From contig SWDT01000229.1 in NCBI GenBank assembly GCA_009193035.1, positions 1 to 33,340 on the forward strand: 33,340 nt of DNA. Direction: 5' to 3'. This DNA comes from Halicephalobus mephisto (Eukaryota > Nematoda > Chromadorea > Rhabditida > Panagrolaimidae). Below, one piece after another: positions 1 to 10,089 of the stretch. Position numbers and translations under genes: made by a program. Numbering within the stretch: position 1 is the first letter of the stretch; each line of letters begins with the position of its first letter. Under the pieces are notes generated by a model. The model was not told where the DNA came from. It saw only the letters and a program-made list of their open reading frames with translations, and searched no databases.

Positions 1-149
1 ATTTTTGCTGTTTATAATAGTGATTCAGCATTTCGCAGAACAATGCAAATAAACATTCTACAGTTCTCGATCGAACAACTTTAAAAATTCATGTCGAGAC
101 CACTTTTCGAAATTTCATGAAAAAATACTTAAAAAAATAAAATCATAAA

Positions 150-470
150 ATTTCATATTTTTTGGTCTTGATTGGAAAATTTTAAATATTCGTGTTAGGA
201 TTATTTTGTTTAATTTCTATGATAAATGTTTTATAAAAAAATATAAATTTAAAACTTTTTTAATCACAAATTTTAAATTCCATATTTTTTGGTCCTGATT
301 GGAAAATTTTAAACATTCGTGTTAGGATTATTTTATTTAATTTCTATGATAAATGTTTTAATTTTTATAAAAAAATATAAATTTAAAATTTTTTTAATCA
401 CAAATTTTAAATTCCATATTTTTGGTCCTGACTGGAAAAGTTCAAAAATTCTCTTCGAGACCATTTTAAG
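150..470. repeat. AT-rich tandem repeat, period ~127-133 bp
   Basis: About 2.5 diverged copies of one unit are visible. The landmark ggtcYtgaYtgg recurs at 164, 291 and 424, and each copy is followed by a 'cgtgttaggattatttt' stretch except the last, which drifts. No coding function is supported. Positions 1-149 hold no recognisable feature. Confidence 0.8.
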
Positions 471-654
471 ACTTATAATATCTTCGAAAAATTATGATGT
501 TCATTTAACTAGTCGATGGGAAGCAACATTAAAGCTCAAAAAGGCGGCTGTTGAGGCTCGAAATATGATAGACATTTTTTTACAAATCGAAAAATCGATG
601 AAACATTTCCTTTAATAATTTTTGAAAATGTCTAAATCGAAAATTTACAACTAG

Positions 655-1015
655 TTACAAAACTTAAAAAAAATTAAAAAATAAAAAATAAAATTAAAAA
701 AAACAAAAAAATTTAAAAATAAAAAATAAAATTAAAAAAAACAAAAAAATTTAAAAATAAAAAATAAAAAATAAAATTTAAAAAACATATTTAAAAAACT
801 TTAAAAATGTATAAAATTTCAAAAATACAAAAATGTTTAAAAAATAAAAATGTTTAAAAATAAATTTTAAAATTATAAAGTATTTTTAAAAAATTTAAAA
901 AAAATTAAAAATATTTTTTTTTAGAAATTTAAAAATACTTTTTTTTGAAAAAAATTAAAAATATGTAAAATATTTTTTAAAAATTTAAAAATATGCAAGA
1001 ATATATTTAAAAACA
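655..1015. repeat. A-rich low-complexity tract
   Basis: This stretch consists almost wholly of A runs broken by single T or C bases (aaaataaaatt-type units). No unit length is clear and no open frame is meaningful. Confidence 0.8.
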
Positions 1016-1020
1016 ATGAA

Positions 1021-1235
1021 AACAAAAAGGAAGTGGAAAAATCCATGAAAACGAAAATCAAGAGGATGTTGAAAAGTCAAGGGTTTCCTACCTTCGAAAT
1101 GTGTCAACGTGTCCACTCAAACAAAGCCCGGCCTCGTTGTCCTTTCCGACTCGAAACGGCCAGATTTATCTTTCTTCTTTAAAGGTCAAATGGGTTTTCT
1201 TTAGGAAAAGTTACCGAGAAGAACTCACGAAAAAA
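1021..1235. other. Less AT-rich island, no gene recognised
   Basis: Between 1080 and 1200 the composition rises in GC and the sequence is non-repetitive. Short frames are open on both strands. A minus-strand donor-like site (cgaag|gtagga) lies near 1090. None of the short translations matches a family I recognise. It could be a small exon or a conserved noncoding element. Confidence 0.25.
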
Positions 1236-1239
1236 ATTT

Positions 1240-1665
1240 TATTATAAAAAAATTATTATAAAAACTCAAAAAATCTTCCCACCGCGAATTTTGAAATTTT
1301 CCAATCGAGAAAAAAATGAAATTTTGAATTTATATTTTTTGAAAATTTTGAATCTTACTGTAAAAATTAGTTTTATTACGAAAATTGAAAAAAATCATCC
1401 CATCGCGAATTTTGAAATTTTCCAATCGAGAAAAAAATAAAATTTTGAATTTATATTTTTTGGGAATTTTGAATCTTACTGTAAAAATTAGTTTTATTAT
1501 AAAAACGCAAAAAATCATCCCACAATGAATTTTTAAATTTTCCAGTCGAGAAAAAAAAATAAAATTTTAGATTTATATTTTTTGGAAATTTTGAATCTTA
1601 CTGTAAAAATTAATTTTATTACGAAAATTGAAAAAATCTTCCCACCACAAATTTTCTAGTTAAAC
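1240..1665. repeat. Tandem repeat, period ~121 bp, about 3.5 copies
   Basis: The landmark cgcgaattttgaaattttcc occurs at 1283 and 1404, and diverged versions occur at 1524 and 1645, a regular 120-121 bp spacing. Each unit also carries 'tttgaatcttactgtaaaaatta'-like sequence. Open frames here are by-products of the repeat. Confidence 0.9.
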
Positions 1666-1935
1666 CTAAAAGTAAAAATTTTATATTTTTTAATATTTCT
1701 ATGCATTTAGTAAATTCGGAATTTTAATGTTATTAAAAATAAAACTTTTTATTAGGTAATTTTGAAAATTTTTCAACTAAATCTAAAAAGTAAAAATTTT
1801 ATTTTTTTCGACGTTCTTAAGAATTTAGTAAATTCAGAATTTCACTATTATTAAAAATAAAATTCTTCAACTATGTCTAAAAAGTAAAAATTTTATTTTT
1901 TTCGACGTTCTTAAGCATTTAGTAAATTCAAAAAA
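1660..1935. repeat. Tandem repeat, ~94-118 bp spacing, three copies
   Basis: A block starting aaaagtaaaaattttat recurs at about 1668, 1786 and 1880. In two copies it is followed by ttcgacgttcttaag and ttagtaaattca. It abuts the preceding 121-bp array but is a different unit. Confidence 0.75.
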
Positions 1936-2139
1936 CTTAGTAAAGAAGCTCCTTGAAGCAGAATTGTTTTGCTCGTGTTCGGAAAATTAAAACTGGCCAA
2001 GCTGAATTGTCATTTTTCAACTAATTAAAAACTTCAAAAAATAAATTTCTAAATTCTTCAAAATCGTTAAATTTGCGACAGTAAATAAATAATAAAAATC
2101 AGAAAAATGCATAAAAATTGCGGGCAAATTTGTCTTTTT

Positions 2140-2460
2140 CGACAAAACCGAAAATTTTAAAAATTTAAAAATCAAAAATTTTTGAAAATTTAAAAACTGA
2201 AAATTTTTAAAAATTTAAAAACCGAAAATTTTTGAAAATTTAAAAATCAAAAATTTTTGAAATTTAAAAACCGAAAATTTTTTAAATTTGAAAACCGAAA
2301 ATTTTAAAAATTTGAAAACTGAAAATTCTTAAAATTTGAAAACCGAAAATTCTTAAAATTTGAAAACCGAAAATTCTTAAAATTTGAAAACCGAAAATTC
2401 TTAAAATTTGAAAATCGAAAATTTTTGAAAACCGAAAATTCTTAAAATTTGAAAACCGAA
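2140..2460. repeat. Short tandem repeat, period ~23 bp
   Basis: More than a dozen degenerate copies of a gaaaaccgaaaattcttaaa-type unit run head to tail. The last copies, about 2320-2450, are nearly identical to each other, which suggests recent expansion at that end. Confidence 0.9.
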
Positions 2461-2464
2461 AATA

Positions 2465-2865
2465 TGCTAATTTCTGAGTTTTGAAAAGAAATTATAAAAG
2501 AGGATTCTCCGACAGAAGGCTCCAAATTAGCGCTAAGATTAGAGAAAAGAGATTTAACGTCTTCATTAGCCCGACTCCCTGGATAACGGTTTTTCTAAAT
2601 ACATCATAAAATTTAAAAAATTAGATTTTTTTAATTTTAGAAAATTTCATAAAAAAAGTTACTTTTTTATAGTTTTTTAAAATTAATTTTTTATGAAATT
2701 TTTTAAGATCTTAAAAAGCTTCCATTTGATTATGAAAAATCGTAAAAAAGAAATATTAAAAACGAAAAAGAGATCTTTGGACATTTAAGGTTTCTCACAT
2801 TTTAATGACTCCTCTGTTTGCAAGCTGCAAAGACCCGGTGTGGAAGCGACTCCATGACTCAAGGT
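2465..2865. other. Non-repetitive stretch, no gene recognised
   Basis: Positions 2490-2600 and 2800-2865 are less AT-rich than the surroundings, for example a GACTCCCTGGATAACGG segment near 2572. Poly-A/T-rich sequence lies between them. No exon, tRNA or promoter could be supported. Confidence 0.3.
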
Positions 2866-2890
2866 ACTTCTTTTTTATCTTTCTCTTTTA

Positions 2891-3160
2891 TCTTTCTCTT
2901 TTTCTTTCTCTTTTTTCTTTCTCTTTCTCTTTCTCTTTTCCTTTTTTCTTTCTCTTTTTCTTTTTCTTTCTCTTTTTCTTTCTCTTTTTTCTTTTTCTTT
3001 CTCTTTTTTCTTTCTCTTTTTCTTTTTTCTTTCTCTTTCTCTTTCTCTTTTTTCTTTCTCTTTTTCTTTTTCTTTTTCTTTTTCTTTTTCTTTTTCTTTT
3101 TCTTTCTCTTTTTCTTTTTCTTCCTCTTCTTTCTCTTCTTTTTTCTTTTTTCTTTTTCCT
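2891..3160. repeat. 270-nt uninterrupted homopyrimidine (CT) tract
   Basis: Every base from 2891 to 3160 on this strand is C or T, mostly CTTTTT and CTTTCT units; slightly interrupted pyrimidine sequence extends back to about 2866. The opposite strand is therefore pure purine. Long Phe/Ser/Leu frames through it are artefacts. Such tracts can form triplex (H-DNA) structures, which is general knowledge and not shown here. Confidence 0.95.
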
Positions 3161-3504
3161 ATTTAATTTGCCTGAGGGAATAGAAAAGGTTGATTTGCTG
3201 GAATTCCGTTAAACTTGCTTATCAGATTTTTTGATGTTTAAAAAACTAGTTTTTTAGAAGTTTGAGAATTCAAAAAAATATTAAAATAACATTGAAAATG
3301 GTTTTTATTAGTTATAATTGAAATGAATTTTGTGCAAATTTGAATATTTTACAAAGCAAAAACTGAAATTTTAGGCATATAAAGTGGGATGAATTTTCTG
3401 GTTGTTTTTTCCGAATCCGGCCAACGCAAAATTAAAGTCGAAGTTTATCCAAAAGGAAGATTAAAGTTCTAAAATGTTTTAAAAAATACTGAAGATGATC
3501 TATA

Positions 3505-3885
3505 CGCTATTTATATATGAAAAACCGAAATTCTTTGGAAAATTTTTTCAGGAAACCTAAACGTAAGTTTAAAACTCTGTAATTGATATAAAATTTGTTT
3601 TCAGATACCTAAAAACTCAAAAATATGCATATATTGTTCATATATGAAAAACCGAAATTCTTTGAAGTTTTTCCAAGAAACCTAAACGTAAGTTTAAAAT
3701 TCTGTAATTGATATAAAATTTGTTTTCAGATACCTAAAAACTCAAAAATATATATCTGTTGTTCATATATGAAAAACAGAAATTCTTTGAAAAATTTTTT
3801 CAAAAAACCTAAAAGTTGAGTATTCTGTAACTGATATAAAATTTATGTTTTCAGATACCTAAAAACCCAAGAAACGATCAAATAT
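3505..3885. repeat. Tandem repeat, period 125 bp, three copies
   Basis: The landmark catatatgaaaaacMgaaatt recurs three times, and the GTAAGT copies at 3563 and 3688 are exactly 125 bp apart. Each unit contains a GTAAGT, about 40 bases of AT-rich sequence and a TTTTCAG, so it looks like a tiny intron; in the third copy the donor has decayed. No coding exon accompanies these signals. Confidence 0.9.
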
Positions 3886-3953
3886 TACTTTGTATTTACT
3901 ACAGTTTGCTAAAGAACTATGTTGAAAAATATAAAACTTAAAAATTGCAATAT

Positions 3954-4265
3954 TTAAATCAATGAAGACGTTAAAAAAGTAAAAACTGATTTGTTAATTA
4001 AGCCGAACGGATAAAACTGTATCCCTCGATGTGTTGTGAAGTTCCTTTTTTCGATCCGGATAAATCTTTGTTCATTTTTCACTTTCCTCGACCAGACTTT
4101 TTCTGTCTGATCTCTGACCGAAGTCATCCATCCAGATCCCGGAAGCCCCGAACCTGCGAGTAGTTCATCCGACAAAAATTCTTGGACGAACAAAATGCCT
4201 GAGGGATAATAATCTGACAATTGACAGCGGTTGTCAGTCTCGTTTTTTTTGAACAATATCCTCAA
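3954..4265 (-). other. Less AT-rich island with a 103-codon open frame, unrecognised
   Basis: From about 4010 to 4260 the sequence is non-repetitive and GC-richer. A minus-strand frame stays open for 103 codons and includes a Gly/Ser/Arg/Lys-rich middle (GSGLPGSGW, KVWSRKVKNEQ). I do not recognise a domain. There is no signal peptide or clear splice structure, and the frame runs into AT-rich repeat at both ends. It could be a fragment of an exon or chance. Confidence 0.15.
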
Positions 4266-4289
4266 TGAAATGAACGTTTTTTAAATTGA

Positions 4290-4840
4290 TTTATTTCATT
4301 TTTAAAAATATGTAATTTAAATTTAATCTAATTACTGTAATTTTTGAAATTTAAATTTAAAAAAACATTTTTGATTTTTTTTTTAATTTTAAAAATTTAA
4401 AAAAACATTTTTGATTTTTTTTTTAATTTTAAAAATTTAAAAAAATATTTTTGATTTTTTAAATTTTCTAAAAAATATTTTTGATTTTTTTAATTTTCTA
4501 AAAAAATATTTTTTATTTTTTAAAATTTTCTTAAAAAACATTTTTGATTTTTTTTTTAATTTTAAAGATTTAAAAAAATATTTTTGATTTTTTTAAATTT
4601 TAAAAATTTTAAAAAATATTTTTGATTTTTTTTTAATTTTAAAGATTTAAAAAAATATTTTTGATTTTCAAATTTTCTAAAAAAATATTTTTGATTTTTT
4701 AAATATTTTTGTTTTTAGAATTTTTAAAATTATTTTAATTTTTTTAAATATTATTATTTTAAAATTATTTTAAATATTTTTAAGATTTAAAATATTTTTA
4801 AGATTTTTTTAATATTTAAAATTTTTTAGAAAAAGTTTGA
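4290..4840. repeat. AT-rich degenerate tandem repeat, ~45-55 bp units
   Basis: About ten degenerate units of the type aaaaaatatttttgatttttt followed by aattttaaaaattt are seen. The spacing varies, consistent with slippage. Confidence 0.8.
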
Positions 4841-4849
4841 AATTCAATC

Positions 4850-5160
4850 CGGAACATTTTGGGAGCTTCAAATTACCCTCTTGTTCTGAAGGTAAATTTC
4901 ACACCTTGTTCGAGTTGAAAGACTTGACTTTAATTTTCACAAAAAATCCTGTTTTTTTCTTTCAAAAAAAAATTCATGTTCTTCAAAATTGAAGTCAATT
5001 TTAGGGCTGTGACATTTCTGATCCGGACATTTGTGTTCCAATTTAGATAATTTTAATTCAAAAAAAATTTTAAAAATTTTAATTTAAAAAAAAATTTAAA
5101 ATTTAAATAATTTTTATTCAAAAAATTTTAAATAATTTTGATTGTAGAATTTAGAGATAA
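4850..5160. other. AT-rich spacer, no gene seen
   Basis: This is mixed sequence with one slightly GC-richer patch (5000-5035). The segment aattgaagtcaattttag at about 4988 recurs at about 5958, on the other side of the ATAT satellite. No coding or RNA feature is supported. Confidence 0.4.
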
Positions 5161-5164
5161 ATAC

Positions 5165-5930
5165 TAGAGATACAAACATCTAGGACATGTGTTTAGGATA
5201 CATATATATGTGACACAAATGTCTGATATATGTTTGGAACATATTTAGTCTGGATATATACATATATCTAATGCACAAATGTCTTATATATATGCTTCGG
5301 ACATATTTGGTCTGGATATAAGCATATATTTGATGCATATGTGTTTGGAATATATGTGTTCAGGAGGTATATATCCGGTGCACAAATATCTTATATATAT
5401 ATTCAGGACATATTCGGTGTAGATATAAGCATATATTTGATGCATGTATGTTTGAGACATATTTGGTCTAGATATGCATATATCTAATACACAAATGCCT
5501 GATATATATTCAGGACATATTTAGTCTGGATATAAGCATATATTTGATGCATATGTGTTTGAAACAGAAGTGTTCGGGAGGTATATATCCGGTACACAAA
5601 TATCTTATATATATATTCAGGACATATTCAGTCTAAATATAAGCATATATTTGATGCATGTATGTTTGAGACATATTTAGTTTAGACATGCATATATTTG
5701 ATGTACAAATGTCTGATATATATATATTCAAGACATATTTTGTTTAGACATGCATATATTTGATACATGTATGTTTGGAATATATGTGTTCAGGAGGTAT
5801 ATATCCGATGCACAAATATCTTATATATATATTCAGAATATATTTGATCTAGACATGCGTATATTTGATACATGTATGTTTGAACATAAGTGTTCAAGAG
5901 GTATATATCCGGTACACAAATGTCAGAACA
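5165..5930. repeat. ATAT-rich satellite with ~107-bp monomers and ~215-bp dimers
   Basis: The unit contains gcacaaatatcttatatata, a ggacatatt block and gcatatatttgatgcat. The landmark gaggtatatatccg occurs near 5364, 5578, 5794 and 5898: spacing of about 215 twice and then about 104. That pattern indicates a two-monomer higher-order repeat plus one single monomer. Confidence 0.85.
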
Positions 5931-6249
5931 TGGAAAAGAGAAATTTGTGTTCCTCTAAATTGAAGTCAATTTTAGACATGATTTCCTTGAAAATTCGCTG
6001 AGCAAGAATTTTCTATTTTTATTGAATTTTAATTTTTTCTGGAATAATGACATGTTCGATGATGGAAGAGATTTTGTAAAACAATAAGGCCGAAATTTGT
6101 TTCTTTTTCTTTTGAATTTTGTTCCACTGACTTGATCCTGAAAAATTTGACTTTTTCAAAAAAATAATGTTAAAAGTATTTCTGATTTTAAAAGAAATTA
6201 AATTACAGTAATTATTAAATATTTTTATGAAAAATGCTTTTTAAAAATG

Positions 6250-6915
6250 TAATTCGTGGCAGGACCAATTTTTTGATTTTTAGGATAAATTTCGAAAAAC
6301 GGTCCTGAAACGAAAATTAAAGTTTTATCTAATTAAAAATAATAATTTTTTGTTTAAAAAATAAGTTAAATCATTCGCGACGGGACCAATGTTTATTTAA
6401 TAATTTTTTTGATTTTTAGAATAAGTTTCGAAAAACGGTCTTAAAACGAAAATTAAAGTTTTATTTAATTAAAAATTACTAGTTTTTGATTTTAAAAATT
6501 AATTAAATCATTCGCAACGGGACCAATGTTTATTTAATAATGTTTTTGATTTTTAGGATAGATTTCGAAAAATGGTCCTAGAGCGAAAATTAAAGTTTTT
6601 CCTAATTAAAAATTAATTAAAAAATCATTCGTGATGGGACCAATGTTCATTTAATAATTTTTTTGATTTTTAGGATAAGTTTCGAAAAATGGTCCTGAAA
6701 CGAAAACTTTTTTTTCTATTTTGTCAATCATTTATTTCATAATCAAAAATAAATTAGACACCATTTTCGACCAGATCAATTTTTATTTGTTATGTAATTT
6801 TTTTTACAATATATTCGAAATAATGATCGTGATGCGAGGACTTCCAATTTTCCCTAATTAAAACTACTAATTTCAAGGTCAAAAAAATCCGAACATTGTT
6901 CATGATGAGACCAAA
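6250..6915. repeat. Tandem repeat, ~117-137 bp, GGGACCAAT units
   Basis: The landmark attcgYgacgggaccaat occurs at about 6253-6261, 6382, 6519 and 6636, with decayed copies near 6772 and 6907. Each copy is followed by a gatttttaggataaRtttcg block and then a ggtcctgaaacgaaaa block. Confidence 0.85.
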
Positions 6916-6964
6916 GTTTTTTAAATTTAATGATTTCTTCGATTTCCATTCTAAAAAATTGAAA

Positions 6965-7350
6965 TGACGGTCCCGACACGAATAATATTTAATTTTATTT
7001 TTCAATAAATTAATTTTTTTTAAACATCATTCGCGTCAAGAAATAATTTTTTTCATTAAAAATGTCCTAAACAATGGTCCCGACACGAATAATGTTTAAT
7101 TTTATTTTTTTTAAATTAATTTTTTTAAACATTATTCGCGTCAAGAACTAATTTTTTTCTTTCATTTTTTTAAATTAAAAATATCTCAAGTAATGGTCCC
7201 GACACGAATAATATTTAATTTTCTTTTTCAATAAATTAATTTTTTTAAACGTTATTCGCGCCAGGACCAAAGTTTTTATTTTTTTAATTTCTTTTTTTTT
7301 TCATTAAAAATGTCCCAAATAGTGGTCCCGACACGAATAATGTTTAATTT
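6965..7350. repeat. Tandem repeat, ~107-129 bp, hairpin-forming units
   Basis: The landmark ggtcccgacacgaataat occurs at 6969, 7076, 7195 and 7324. Between the copies lie inverted partners such as acattattcgcgtcaagaa and gttattcgcgccaggacca. Each unit can therefore fold on itself, for example 7246-7349. The core motif is the reverse complement of the motif in the 6250-6915 array. Confidence 0.8.
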
Positions 7351-7354
7351 CATT

Positions 7355-8160
7355 TTCAATTATTATTTTAATAAATTTTTTTATTAATTTTAATTTTTGA
7401 TAAAAAAATATTTTTATAAAAATAGAATTTTCGACATGATTAGTCACTTTTCACTGATTTTTTTTATCCTTCATATTTTTGAAGGCGGATAACGGATTAA
7501 AAATCCGCGGACATCTGGGTTTTCGATTCACAAATCCCGCTTTTCCCATTTCAGATTTTCTTTTTTCATTGATTCAGTCATCGTGATAATTAAGTCTTGA
7601 CATTTGTTATTTTTATTATTTTTAAAATTAATGAAAAATTAAAAACTTTTTTTAAATTTAAAAATTTTTTTGAAAAAACACTTTTTTAAATTTAAAAATT
7701 TTTTCGAAAAAAAAGTTTTTTTATTTAAAAAATTAAAAACATTTTTTTTTTGAATTTAGAAAAATTATTTTTTTTTAAATTAAAATATTTAAGAACTTTC
7801 AAAAAATTATTTTTTTAAATTTAGAAAAATTATTTTTTTTAAATTTAGAAAAATTTATTTTTTATTTTTTGAATTCAGAAAAATTATTTTTTTTTTTTGA
7901 ATTTAGAAAAATTACTTTTTTTATTTTTTTTTTGAATTTAGAAAAATTATTTTTTAAAAATGATATTGGTAAAAATATCCAAAGATTTAAAAAATTATTT
8001 TGTACATTAAACTTAAGCTCAGACTAGTGATCTAGAGTCGTGAATAATCTCGTCAGTCTGAACCGAAAAACGAGCAATTTAGTTGAAACAAGACAAATGT
8101 TCCGTTCGGCCCCAGCCTTGCTTTTTCTCTGATTTTATGTATTTAAAATTCCTCAAAGTT
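7355..8160. other. AT-rich spacer with two small islands, no gene seen
   Basis: Positions 7355-7440 and 7610-7990 are A/T low-complexity sequence, with aaaaattattttt and gaatttagaaa units. Two less AT-rich islands, about 7480-7570 (GCGGATAACGG) and 8015-8125, are non-repetitive. No exon or RNA gene could be supported in either. Confidence 0.4.
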
Positions 8161-8164
8161 ACCT

Positions 8165-8610
8165 TAACTACTACGTAACACATTTCCTAGATCTTTCTAG
8201 ATCCTAATTTTCTGATTTTTAAATTCAAAATTTAAAAAAAAAAATTTTTATTATTACGTAACACATTTCCTAGATCTTTCTAATTCCTAATTTTCTGATT
8301 TTTAAATTCAAAATTAAAAAAAAAAAATATTTTTATTATTACGTAACACATTTCCTAGATCTTTCTAAATCCTAATTTTCTAATTTTTAAATTCAAAATT
8401 CTTTAAAATTATTTTTATTATTATGTAACATATATTCTGTCTTTTTAGATCTTATTTTTTGAATTTTTCTTTATATAAAATTCCTCAAAGTCACCTTAAC
8501 TACTACGTAACACATTTCCTAGATCTTTCTAGATCGTAATTTTCGATTTTATTTATTTAAAATCTTTATTTTTATTATGTCGTAACATATTTAACTTTTG
8601 CTAAATCTTA
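8165..8610. repeat. Tandem repeat, period ~84 bp, five to six copies
   Basis: The landmark acgtaacacatttcctagat occurs at 8173, 8256, 8341 and 8503. Decayed copies are present at about 8421 and 8580. Spacing is 80-85 bp throughout. Confidence 0.9.
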
Positions 8611-8649
8611 TTTATCTTATTTATTTTAAAAGTTTTAAAAACGCTGTTT

Positions 8650-9180
8650 AATATTATCCAATATGATCCTCGAGTTTCTTAAAATTATTTTTTTAAAATT
8701 TAATTTTAAACATTTTTAAAATGATGTTTAATATTATCAAATATGATCCTCGAGGTTCTTAAAATTTAATTTTTAAAATTTATTTATTTTAAAAGTTTTA
8801 AAAACGATGTTTAATATTATTCAATGTGATCCTCAAGGTTCTTAAAATTTAATTTTTAAATTTATTTATTTCAAAAGTTTCAAAAATGATGTCTACCTTT
8901 ACCCAATGTGATCCTCGAGGTTCTTAAAATTATTTTTTTTAAATTTATTTATTTTAAAAGTTTCAAAAACGCTGTTTAATATTATCCAATGTGATCCTCG
9001 AGGTTCTTAAAATTATTTTTTTTAAATTTATTTATTTTAAAAGTTTCAAAAATGATGTCTATCTTTATCCAATGTGATCCTCGAGTTTCTTAAAATTTAA
9101 TTTTTAAACTCAACTTTTTCAAAAAGTTTTAAAAATGATATCTATCTTTACCCAATGTGATCCTCGAGGTTCTTAAATTC
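8650..9180. repeat. Tandem repeat, period ~83 bp, seven copies
   Basis: The landmark gatcctcgagg (one copy reads cctcaagg) occurs at 8665, 8745, 8828, 8910, 8993, 9076 and 9159, a strikingly constant 80-83 bp step. The unit shares no obvious sequence with the adjoining 84-bp array. Confidence 0.95.
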
Positions 9181-9194
9181 ATTAAAATTTTCCG

Positions 9195-9640
9195 AAAAAA
9201 GTTGTCCAAGTTTGTTTTCTCATTATTTATCTTGTTTCCAAGTCCCTCAGTCAGTCCGTTGACGGATAACCAAGCCAATGCTGAGCGAAGGAACCCTCAA
9301 GTTTCGAAAGATTATGTGTTGTCATTTCGCTTTGTATCCATCAATTCATTGTGTTTTTCGCAGTCCCCGCGGGGGAGATCTGGTTGCGCTTCGTACCCTT
9401 GTTGACCGCTTGCAAAAAATCTTCTTTTTTAAGGACAAAACTGGCCTCTTTTCTGTTGATTTGGTTTAGTTTTTATCGAAGACCGTCATTTACAGTTCTT
9501 TTTTGGCCGTCAAGAGGGTTTTTGATTTCTGTCGGAACTATGTGGTTTTCCATTTTCGATCAACTGCGATTCCGTGGAAATTTTCAGAAACTTTCATTTA
9601 CAGGTTTCAGAATCCTCGAAAATTTTACAGAAACTTCTGA
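9195..9640. other. Less AT-rich island, no gene recognised
   Basis: This is the longest non-repetitive island of the desert. It contains a GC-rich palindrome-like tccccgcgggggag at about 9363, preceded by an acceptor-like tttttcgcag. Three overlapping plus-strand frames are open for 60-99 codons, but none matches a family I know and their codon use is mixed. It could be promoter DNA or an upstream noncoding exon of the actinin gene. Confidence 0.3.
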
Positions 9641-10085
9641 ATTTCTGTAAACATTTTTAAATTTTTCAGAATTTTATAGAAGTTCCTAAAATATCTTAAA
9701 AAACTTCTGAATTTCTAAAATCTTCTAGAATTTTATAGAAACTTCTGAAGTCTTCTAAAATATCTTTAAAAAACTTCTGAATTTCTAAAATCTTCTAGAA
9801 TTTTAAAAACTTCTGGGGTCTTCTAAAATATTTTAAAAAACTTTTGAATTTTTTGAAAATTTCTAAACTTTTTCAGAATTTTATAGAAGCTTCTGGAATC
9901 TTTTAAAATATCTTAAAAAACTTCTAAATTTTTAAAATTTTTCAGAATTTTATAGAAGTTTCTAAAATATCTTTAAAAAATTTCAGAATCTTCAAAAATC
10001 TTTAAAAGATTCTAAAATTTTGTAAATTTTTTAACAGATTCTAAAATCTCAAAAAATTTTAGAATTTTTCAAAATCTTAAAAATT
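9640..10085. repeat. Degenerate tandem repeat, ~60 bp units
   Basis: Units of the type aattttatagaaRYttctgaa with tctaaaatatcttaaaaaa recur about seven times with variable length. Confidence 0.8.
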
Positions 10086-10089
10086 TTTT

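Noticed and set aside
319..615. 98-codon plus-strand frame near the left edge
   Set aside because: Its first half is the 127-bp repeat and its second half ends in A-rich sequence; there is no domain or splice signal.
2805..3212. Two long open frames of Phe/Ser/Leu
   Set aside because: They are translations of the pure pyrimidine tract, which is open in all frames by composition; they have no domain and no start or splice context.
5750..6001. 83-codon frame rich in Cys and Tyr with repeated FDTCMF
   Set aside because: It lies wholly in the ATAT satellite and repeats with its units.
6250..7350. CRISPR-like array because of regular motif spacing
   Set aside because: The genome is eukaryotic, the units are over 100 bp, and the intervening sequence is itself repeated, not unique spacer.
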